From Streptomyces tuirus (GTDB taxonomy: Bacteria; Actinomycetota; Actinomycetes; Streptomycetales; Streptomycetaceae), in contig JAGTPG010000002.1 in assembly GCA_018195615.1 (NCBI GenBank), forward strand, positions 5,821,501 through 5,885,500: DNA of 64,000 nucleotides, written 5' to 3'. Of the stretch, positions 57,309-64,000 are shown in pieces. The notes below the pieces were generated by a model. It had not been told where the DNA came from, did no database searches, and saw only the letters and a list, made by a program, of their open reading frames with translations. Both the position numbers and the translations under genes were made by a program. Position 1 is the stretch's first letter; the number at the start of each line of letters is the position of its first letter.

Positions 57309-57764
57309 ATGTCTCGTGGATGGGACTGGGAGAGCGGCCAGGGCCTGCTGGGCATCGACGACCCCGCCGAGTGGGAGCGCGGTGAGAGCCGTCTCGGTAC
57401 AGCGGCGATCGGGTTGGCGCTCCAGTGTTCACTGCAGCAGGCCTCGCCTCGGATCGTGAGGGCGACTCAGTTGCCGCATGCCGAGCAGCGGGGATACGCG
57501 TTCACTGCCGCAGGTACCGCAGCGCGGCTCCACCGGGAGCTGACGCCGGAGCTGTACGCGGTGCTGCGCGTGGAGGGGCCCAAGGGCCTGGCCCAGGACG
57601 CCATCAACGACACGCTGACCTTCGTGCCGTTCCGGAGGCTGCCGCCGTGGTTCAAGTGGCGGTGGGTGTATGCGACGGTGCGGAACAAGCTGGAGGGCTC
57701 GTGGCTGCGGTCCGTGGACGCGGTCGGGGACGCCTGGCGGGCCGTGCGCGGGCGTAGCTCATGA
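57309..57764 (+). CDS. Conserved hypothetical protein upstream of the RHS gene
   Basis: 151 residues with no recognised domain. The central part is Ala-rich and helical (GTAARLHRELTPELYAVLRVEGPKGLAQDAINDTLTFVPFRRLPPWFKWRWVYATVRNKLEG) and has a cluster of Trp. It forms a unit with the preceding gene and precedes the RHS gene by 117 bases. Possibly part of an ESX-like export set; not shown. Confidence 0.55.
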   Translation: MSRGWDWESGQGLLGIDDPAEWERGESRLGTAAIGLALQCSLQQASPRIVRATQLPHAEQRGYAFTAAGTAARLHRELTPELYAVLRVEGPKGLAQDAINDTLTFVPFRRLPPWFKWRWVYATVRNKLEGSWLRSVDAVGDAWRAVRGRSS

Positions 57765-57881
57765 TGCCGGTCTCCGCAGCTCACGCTACGAGCCCCGCCT
57801 TTCCGTCGAACGGCCGTCCCTTGTAAGTTCACGTGTGCATACGGTTGTTGGCGTTGATGTACGCGTGACGGGGGTTGCGGT

Positions 57882-60800
57882 ATGGCGGGGCACAGGCCTG
57901 CGGACTGGCATGTCCTGGACTTGGACAAGGACCCGACCCCTGGTGACCCGCAGCGGGTGCGCACGCTTGCGAAGACTCTGCACGATTTCGCCGACGACGT
58001 GTCCGACGCGCTGCGTCTGGTCAAGGGCATGGCGGGTGAGGGCACGCTCCTGGAGTGGGCGGGCAAGTCCGCGGACGTCTTCAAGGAGGACTTCGCCGAC
58101 GTCCCGAAGAACCTCAAGAAGCTGAAGAAGTCCTACGAGATGTGCGGGGACGCGCTCGCGGACTTCTGGCCGAAGCTGGAGCGGGCGCAGTCGCTGGCGG
58201 ACAAGGCCCTGCGCAAGGGCCGGGAGGCCCGCGACAGTCTCTCCTTGGCCCAGTCCCGTCTCACCTCGGCCGACTCGTGGGTGACTCGGGCAGGCAAGGA
58301 GGCGGACAAGTACAAGGACGACCCGACGGCCAGCAAGTCGGACGCGGACAAGCCGGATGAGGCGAAGGTCCGCGCGGCGACCCGTGACGTCCAGCACGCC
58401 AAGTCGGCTCAGTCCAAGGCTCAGTCGGACGTGTCCGATGCGCAGGACGCCCTTGCCGCGGCGAAGAAGATGGCCGAGGACGCGCGCAAGATGCGCGAAG
58501 AGGCCGCGCGGGAGGCGAAGTCGAAGATCGACGAGGCCTCGGACGCGGGTATCCAGAACCGGTCGTGGTGGGAGGAGGTCGGCGACTGGTTCGTCGACAA
58601 CTGGGACACCATCGTCGCGGTGTGCAAGGTCGTCGTGGCTGTCGTCGGCATCGTCGCGATGATCATCGGTGGGCCGATCCTGGGCGCGATCGTGCTGATC
58701 GCGGCCGCGGTCGTGCTCGCCGACACGCTCTACAAATACAGCAAGGGTCGAGCGTCCCTATGGGATGTGGGGTTGGCGGCGCTGGACTGCATCCCGGGCA
58801 TGAAGGGCCTGACGAGCCTCGGTGGGCTGGCCAAGGGCCTCAAGGCCCTCGGTAAGACGGGCCTCAAGGGAATGGCCGCTGGAGTCAGAGGACTGGGTCC
58901 GCGCATGAAGGGCCTCGGCCGTCAGATGAAGAACCTCTTCACCTGCGGCGATCCCATCGACGTGGCAACGGGCCAGATGGTCATGTCCATAGACGACATC
59001 TCCCTGCCGGGCGTGCTTCCCTTGGTGGTCCAGCGCAGCCACCGAACCGATGTGCAAGCCGGGACCTGGTTCGGTCCCAGTTGGACCAGCAGCCTGGATC
59101 AGCGGCTGCTGCTGGACGACGACGGCATTCGCTTCATCAGCGCTGACGGGACCGTGCTCCATTACGCGATCCCCGAGCCGGGTGAGCGCATGAGGCCCCT
59201 GGTCGGCCCCGACTGGGTGCTCACCTGGAACGATGCGCCGGATGCCGGCATGACCGTCTGCCAAGCCGAGATCGGTGTGACACTCCGCTTCCGGCATGTG
59301 CAGGGTGGCCGGGCGGCAGAGTTGCCGCTCGTCTGTGTGCAGGACCGAAACGGCAACACCATCGATCTGCACTACGACGAGAACGGCTCCCCGCGCGAGC
59401 TGGTACATCACGGTGGTTATCGCCTCGGCGTCACCACCGAATCGGGTCGTGTGACGGGCCTTGCCCTTCTCAACTCTCCGGACCAGCCGCGACTCGTGAC
59501 TTACGAGTACGACGACCGTGGTCGTCTCGCCGGAGTGGTCGACTCCTCGGGCGCAGCCCAGCGCTACAGCTACGACGATGAGAATCGGATCACCGGTTGG
59601 CGTAGCCGCCTCGGGTACGAGTACCGGTACACGTATGACGCCGTCGGCCGTTGCACACGAACGGCCGGCGACGGTGGCGTGCTCGCCTACTCATACGCAT
59701 ATGACGAGGAAACCCGCACCACGGTGGCGACGGACTCCCTCGGCCACTCGATCACCTACACCTTCAACGGGGACTACAGGCCCGTACGCGAGACCGATCC
59801 GCTGGGGCATGTGATCACCAGGGAGTGGGACGAGGACGGGCGCCTTTCCGTGCTCACCGACCCACTGGGGCGCACGACCTCCTTCAGCTACGACCTCCAG
59901 GGCAACCTCACGCATCTCGTCCGCCCCGACGGCGCCGTCCTGCGCCGGGAGTACGACGAGCACGGCCAGGTGACTAAGGTGGTGCAGCCGGACAGCAGCA
60001 CTTGGGAGTCGACGTACGACGACCGGGGCAACCGCATCGCGGTCGTCGACCCGCTGGGCGGGACCACGTCCTTCACGTTCGACGGCACTGGGGCACTCAC
60101 CGGCGTCACCGATGGGTTGGGCGTCCGTCAGCAGACCCTGATCAATGACGCCGCGGGACTGGTCGTCGGCCGCACCGACCAGCTGGGTGCCAGCAGTGCC
60201 TTCGGACGCGACGCCTTCGGGCGCATCACCGAGATCACCGACGCCTTCGGGAAGGTCACGCGGGTCGGCTGGACCCTGGAAGGGCGCATTTCCTGGCGTC
60301 ACCTCCCTGATGGGACATCGGAGCGATGGTCGTACGACCCTGAGGGCAACCCACTGGAATACCGTTCCTCGAACGGCCGGCGTACGAGCTACGCGAACGC
60401 GCACTTCGACCTCTGCACGCTGCGGGAGAACGAGGACGGAAGTTCCGAGCGCTACGAGTACGACACCGAACTGAGACTGCGGAGCGTCACCAACGCCGCC
60501 GGCCAGAACTGGACCTACACCTATGACGGCGTCGGCAGGATCGTCTCGGAGACCGACTACAACGGCCGCACCCTGACCTACCGCTACGACGCCGCAGGAC
60601 AACTGGTCGAGCGGACCAATGGGGCAGGTGAGACGACACGGTTCAGGTACGACGCTCTCGGCAACGTCGTCGGCATGGAGGCAGCCGGCAGCACGACGAC
60701 CTACGAGTACGACCTGCTCGGTCAACTCGTCCGGGCCCGCAACGCTGACGTCGAACTCACCCGCGAGCACGACGCGGCAGGTCGCCTGCTCGCAGAGTCC

Positions 60801-62501
60801 TGGAACGGCCGGGAAGTACGGTCCGAGTACGACATCACCGGGCGCCGCACCGCCCGTAGGACCCCCAGCGGCGCCACGACCGAGTGGACATACCAGCCCG
60901 GGCGGCGCTCGGTGGTGCAGGGGCTCGGCGGACACGAGGTCGCTTTCCACTATGACGTCGTCGGCCGCGAGGTCGAGAGGGTCCTCGGCGAGGCCACGCG
61001 CCTCACCCATGAGTGGGACGTGGACCGGATGGTCACCACTCAGAGGGTCGCGACCCGGGGCGGAGACGTCAGGTCGCGTGTCTACCGGCACAGGCCGGAC
61101 GGCCTGTTGGCGTCGGTGACGGACACCGTCCGCGGCGAACGTGCCTTCGAGTTCGATCATGCCGGGCGGGTGACGGCCGCGCGCGGCGGAGCAGGTGGGG
61201 ACGAGGCCTATCGGTATGACGCTCTGGGCAACCTGACCGGCTTCAGTACCTCGGCTCCGTTGGGTGATGAGGAGAACGTGCCCGGAGAGCGCACCTACTC
61301 CGGCACCGTCATCGAGCGGGCCGGCCGCACGTTCTACCGGCACGACCGCCAGGGGCGCCTGGTCCGTCGAGTGACGAAACTGCTGTCCGGCGGCCGCCGC
61401 GAATGGCGATACGTCTGGAACGCCGAGGACCAGCTCACGGACGTTCTGACACCCGACGGCCGTCACTGGCACTACGCCTACGACCCGCTCGGCCGGCGTA
61501 TCGCCAAGCAACTGCTGGCGGACGACGGTACGACGATCCTGGAACAGGTGATCTTCTTCTGGGACACCGACGACCTGGCTGAGCAGACCGACGGGCACGT
61601 CAGCCTGTCGTGGGACTGGGCCGGCGGGCAGGTGCCGATCAGTCAGCGGATGCGGGAGACCGGTCCGATCGGCCCGGACACCCCGCAGGACCAGATCGAC
61701 GAGCGCTTCTACGCGATCGTCACCGACCTCCTGGGCACTCCGACAGAACTGGTGGACGCCGAAGGTGAAGTCATCTGGACGCAGTCGACGACCTTGTGGG
61801 GCGTGCGGCTCGCAGCGTCAGGTGGCAGCGGCATCGAGTGCCCGCTGCGTTTCCCAGGTCAGTATTTCGACGCGGAAACCGGGCTGCACTACAACCATCA
61901 CCGCTATTACGAGCCCGGCGCAGCACGCTATCTGAGCCCGGACCCCCTGGGCCGCACGCCCGCGCCGAACCACTATGCGTACGTCAAGAATCCACTGCAG
62001 TGGAAGGATCCACTCGGGCTGAAATCCCCCTGCGTGGTGGACCTGTACCATGGCACCTATGGAAACGCCGCGGACAACATCCTCGCCAATGGAATCAATC
62101 CGAACATCTCGCCTCGGCCGATGGACTTCGGCTTCGGTGGATTCTACGTGACGAATGATCGAGCGCAGGCCCTGAAGTGGGCGAAGCGACTGGCGGACGC
62201 CAACAAGGACATTCCTGCGGTCCTCCATTTCCGGGTTCCTAAGAGCGAGTTGGATAAGCTCGACGGCAAGATCTTCAACGGTCCGAGTGATGAGCTCTCT
62301 GACTTCATCAGACGTCATCGTCTGGATCGGACCGGAGCCGACATGCACAGCTACGAGCTGGTTGAGGGTCCTATGCTTAGGAATGTGGGCGGCTTCAAGA
62401 GGGGGGAGGAGGGTGTCTTCAATGGGCACCAGATAGCCATTTACTCGGAGCGAGCCGCCCGGCTGTTCGATAATTCCTTCTTGCGGAGATGGGGTCCATG
62501 A
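57882..62501 (+). CDS. RHS polymorphic toxin with a C-terminal DUF3990-type ADP-ribosyltransferase
   Basis: 1539 residues. In order: an N-terminal helical domain of WXG100-like length with a long coiled coil (about 20-225); a membrane stretch (about 245-282); the DUF6531 start of the RHS shell with GDPIDVATGQMVMS (about 356-370); more than 15 YD/RHS repeats such as YDDRGRLAGVVDSSG (about 500-1290); the core-end RFPGQYFDAETGLHYNHHRYYEPG...YLSPDPLG; and the autoproteolysis-type tail NPLQWKDPLGL ending near 1380. The last 159 residues are the toxin: VDLYHGTYGNAADNILANGI, MDFGFGGFYVTNDRAQALKWA and NGHQIAIYSERAARLF, matching DUF3990, an ADP-ribosyltransferase fold. No signal peptide; export by a type VII route is likely. 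Frame intact over 4.6 kb. Confidence 0.9.
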   Translation: MAGHRPADWHVLDLDKDPTPGDPQRVRTLAKTLHDFADDVSDALRLVKGMAGEGTLLEWAGKSADVFKEDFADVPKNLKKLKKSYEMCGDALADFWPKLERAQSLADKALRKGREARDSLSLAQSRLTSADSWVTRAGKEADKYKDDPTASKSDADKPDEAKVRAATRDVQHAKSAQSKAQSDVSDAQDALAAAKKMAEDARKMREEAAREAKSKIDEASDAGIQNRSWWEEVGDWFVDNWDTIVAVCKVVVAVVGIVAMIIGGPILGAIVLIAAAVVLADTLYKYSKGRASLWDVGLAALDCIPGMKGLTSLGGLAKGLKALGKTGLKGMAAGVRGLGPRMKGLGRQMKNLFTCGDPIDVATGQMVMSIDDISLPGVLPLVVQRSHRTDVQAGTWFGPSWTSSLDQRLLLDDDGIRFISADGTVLHYAIPEPGERMRPLVGPDWVLTWNDAPDAGMTVCQAEIGVTLRFRHVQGGRAAELPLVCVQDRNGNTIDLHYDENGSPRELVHHGGYRLGVTTESGRVTGLALLNSPDQPRLVTYEYDDRGRLAGVVDSSGAAQRYSYDDENRITGWRSRLGYEYRYTYDAVGRCTRTAGDGGVLAYSYAYDEETRTTVATDSLGHSITYTFNGDYRPVRETDPLGHVITREWDEDGRLSVLTDPLGRTTSFSYDLQGNLTHLVRPDGAVLRREYDEHGQVTKVVQPDSSTWESTYDDRGNRIAVVDPLGGTTSFTFDGTGALTGVTDGLGVRQQTLINDAAGLVVGRTDQLGASSAFGRDAFGRITEITDAFGKVTRVGWTLEGRISWRHLPDGTSERWSYDPEGNPLEYRSSNGRRTSYANAHFDLCTLRENEDGSSERYEYDTELRLRSVTNAAGQNWTYTYDGVGRIVSETDYNGRTLTYRYDAAGQLVERTNGAGETTRFRYDALGNVVGMEAAGSTTTYEYDLLGQLVRARNADVELTREHDAAGRLLAESWNGREVRSEYDITGRRTARRTPSGATTEWTYQPGRRSVVQGLGGHEVAFHYDVVGREVERVLGEATRLTHEWDVDRMVTTQRVATRGGDVRSRVYRHRPDGLLASVTDTVRGERAFEFDHAGRVTAARGGAGGDEAYRYDALGNLTGFSTSAPLGDEENVPGERTYSGTVIERAGRTFYRHDRQGRLVRRVTKLLSGGRREWRYVWNAEDQLTDVLTPDGRHWHYAYDPLGRRIAKQLLADDGTTILEQVIFFWDTDDLAEQTDGHVSLSWDWAGGQVPISQRMRETGPIGPDTPQDQIDERFYAIVTDLLGTPTELVDAEGEVIWTQSTTLWGVRLAASGGSGIECPLRFPGQYFDAETGLHYNHHRYYEPGAARYLSPDPLGRTPAPNHYAYVKNPLQWKDPLGLKSPCVVDLYHGTYGNAADNILANGINPNISPRPMDFGFGGFYVTNDRAQALKWAKRLADANKDIPAVLHFRVPKSELDKLDGKIFNGPSDELSDFIRRHRLDRTGADMHSYELVEGPMLRNVGGFKRGEEGVFNGHQIAIYSERAARLFDNSFLRRWGP

Positions 62502-62821
62502 AGAGGACGCAGGAGTTCCTTACGGCGCTCGATAACGGTATGCTGCGCTACTTCCGGGAAATCGCAGATGTCATGGTCGATCGATTCGGCATTTCCCGGG
62601 CAGAGGCCGTGGCGCGCATCAATGACGCATACGAAGGATCAGAGATCGATCCTTATCCCGATCTCATGTGCCACGAAGAGCCGGAGTACTGGGCCTACGG
62701 GCTGTACTTCCAGGCTAGGAACGGGGTGGTTCCGCGAGGGGAAGACGTCGCAGACCTTGCACAGTGGGAGAAGAGTCCGGCGCCTCCGAAGACCTCGCAC
62801 GTGTGGACACTTGCTGAGTGA
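62498..62821 (+). CDS. Putative cognate immunity protein of the RHS toxin
   Basis: 107 residues from ATG 62498 (MKRTQEFLTALDN), overlapping the toxin stop by ATGA, with GGAG upstream. All-helical first half (LRYFREIADVMVDRFGISRAEAVARINDAYEG) then PEYWAYGLYF and VWTLAE. Position and coupling fit an immunity protein neutralising the DUF3990 tip. A paralogue lies 6 kb upstream (56214-56594). Lower GC at the toxin tip and here than in the RHS shell, judging by third positions, fits a recently acquired toxin-immunity cassette. Confidence 0.72.
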   Translation: MKRTQEFLTALDNGMLRYFREIADVMVDRFGISRAEAVARINDAYEGSEIDPYPDLMCHEEPEYWAYGLYFQARNGVVPRGEDVADLAQWEKSPAPPKTSHVWTLAE

Positions 62822-63696
62822 GCTTGCCCTGTGGTGCACATCAATACGACGAACAGGGGCGGGCGGTCCGGCGACAGCGTATCCGCCTGTCACGCAGGCC
62901 GGAGGGATGGGCGTACACGTGGGACGCGGAGGATCGCCTGGTCAGCGTCCGCAAACCGGACGCCACGCTGTGGCGCAACCGGTACGGCCCGATGGGCCGC
63001 CGCATCGCCAAGCAGCGGCTGGGCGCGGACGGCGCCACCGTAGTGGAGCAGACGGACTTCACCTGGGGCGGCGCCGTGATCGCCGAACAGGTCACGGCCG
63101 GCCCCGGCCAACCGCACGTGGCGCTGACCTGGGCGCTGGACCGCCTGGTGGCGGCGCAGGGAGCCCGGTCTCTCCTCTGGACGCCCGGCGTACCAGCGGT
63201 CGAGCACGATTTCTGGCGGCGACTGCACACCGTGGAGACCGGCCCGGACGCCGGGCTGCGCTGGTCCGAGGAGGCGGACCGGGTGCTGCGGGCCGGCGGC
63301 TGGTTCCCGGGCCGGTCGGTTGCCACGGAGACTTGGGAGACCGTCCTTCTCCAGACCTGCAAGTTCGAGAACCACGACGCGGCACGGCACTATCTGGCGG
63401 AGTTCGGGGCCCTGGGACTGCCCTACCGAGACCAGTCGGACTCGATGCCGTGGAGGGAACTCTCGCCGGACCCGCTGCTTGCAATCTGGGACGCGGAGAT
63501 CATCGACGACCTCGCCGAGCAGGCGGGCGTCGACCTGTACCCCATCGGTATGCGCGACCGCGGGAACCAGCACCTGGCCATGGCGGAGGACGGCGCGGTC
63601 TATGCCGGCATGGACGACGTCTGGCTGCTGGCCCCCACCGCCGACGAGGCATTGCAGGAGCTCACCAGGAGGATCCGGCCGGCGGTTTCCTATTGA
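62818..63696 (+). CDS. RHS-repeat fragment fused to a SUKH-3-like immunity domain
   Basis: 292 residues from GTG 62818, overlapping the preceding stop. Residues about 8-120 align with the RHS shell of the toxin gene near residue 1165 onward (YDEQGRAVRRQR, WAYTWDAEDRLVSVRKPDATLWRNRYGPMGRRIAKQRLGADGATVVEQTDFTWGGAVIAEQ). Residues about 140-292 look like a SUKH-3 immunity domain: SEEADRVLRAGGWFPGRSVATETWETVL, AARHYLAEFGALGLPY, AGVDLYPIGMRDRGNQHLAMAEDGAVYAGMDDVWLLAPTADEALQEL. The fusion probably marks a past recombination in which an older toxin tip was lost but its immunity gene kept. It could be expressed as a fusion. Confidence 0.75.
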   Translation: MSLPCGAHQYDEQGRAVRRQRIRLSRRPEGWAYTWDAEDRLVSVRKPDATLWRNRYGPMGRRIAKQRLGADGATVVEQTDFTWGGAVIAEQVTAGPGQPHVALTWALDRLVAAQGARSLLWTPGVPAVEHDFWRRLHTVETGPDAGLRWSEEADRVLRAGGWFPGRSVATETWETVLLQTCKFENHDAARHYLAEFGALGLPYRDQSDSMPWRELSPDPLLAIWDAEIIDDLAEQAGVDLYPIGMRDRGNQHLAMAEDGAVYAGMDDVWLLAPTADEALQELTRRIRPAVSY

Positions 63697-64000
63697 TCAT
63701 CGGGAGGCACGTCGAGCCCGCGTTTGACCTACGTCACCCCCGGGGTATTCTCTCCGGCCCGATTGGCGTCGGCCCCGCCCCATATGGCAGACTGTCCGAG
63801 TTGCTCGGTCGAGTGTTGATGCTGCGCGCCTCCCGCCGGGAGGACTGGAAGCGAGTCCCACAGTACTCGTCGCCCTAACTGCCACCACGGCAGCTCTGGG
63901 GCGGACGTACGGGAATCTTCCGGGAAGTGTCGGCGCGGCACCGGCCAGGCACCCGGTGGGTCTTTCGCCCCCGGCTCGCGGTTCCGGCAGGGCCGTGTGC
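63697..64000 (+). promoter_or_regulatory. Probable promoter and leader of the downstream rpsJ (S10) operon
   Basis: No gene in the last 304 bases. TTGACC (63724-63729) and TATTCT (63746-63751) are 16 bases apart, a good promoter. Downstream come a CCTCCCGCCGGGAGG hairpin near 63827-63841 and other GC stems. In S. coelicolor the next conserved block after str is the S10 operon, and the sequence here looks like its leader (recalled). The gene itself is outside the window. Confidence 0.45.

Overview
This is a high-GC actinobacterial chromosome segment, almost certainly from Streptomyces. The evidence is codon use, many GTG starts, ATGA/GTGA stop-start overlaps, DUF397/XRE regulator pairs, and an order of core genes matching the nuo2-htpX-yajQ-tRNA-Tyr / rpmG-secE-nusG-rplKA-rplJL-rpoBC / rpsLG-fusA-tuf block of S. 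coelicolor (recalled, not searched).

Layout. 1-11547: a sensor kinase facing a ten-gene, tightly overlapping partial complex I operon (nuoA, B, C, H, I, J, K, L, M, N; no D, E, F or G). 11548-15624: htpX-yccF, a DnaA-box-like cluster, an amino-acid permease, a GlsB-type membrane protein and yajQ. 15844-23290: an accessory stretch beginning at tRNA-Tyr. It holds a rifampicin monooxygenase (rox) behind a rifamycin-associated inverted repeat, an MFS pump with extracytoplasmic beta-sandwich repeats, a tandem repeat, and small enzymes. 23529-31329: tRNA-Thr, tRNA-Met, rpmG, a HadA/HadB-like dehydratase pair, a TetR-MFS efflux unit with twin operators, murB, adenosine deaminase and aspC. 31635-51206: the transcription/translation core: tRNA-Trp, secE-nusG, rplKA, two lipoproteins, rplJL with its L10 leader, rpoBC, rpsLG, fusA and tuf. 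51351-56067: accessory genes: a toxin-antitoxin-like pair, a DNA-binding protein, an ATPase remnant with XRE/DUF397 genes, and a secreted S41 protease. 56214-63696: a polymorphic toxin locus: a 1539-residue RHS protein with a DUF3990-type ADP-ribosyltransferase tip, two related putative immunity proteins, and an RHS fragment fused to a SUKH-3-like immunity domain. The window ends in what looks like the promoter and leader of the rpsJ (S10) operon.

Genes working together. The nuo2 subunits would form a proton-pumping arm without an NADH-oxidising module. rox would inactivate rifamycins, whose target, an RpoB with sensitive-type residues, lies 22 kb downstream. The core block makes RNA polymerase, ribosomal proteins and elongation factors.

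Quality warning. At least 20 single-base losses, mostly in C runs followed by G, break otherwise normal genes, including indispensable rpoB, rpoC, fusA and murB. I read these as sequencing or assembly errors and give full gene spans, with the shift position in each entry.
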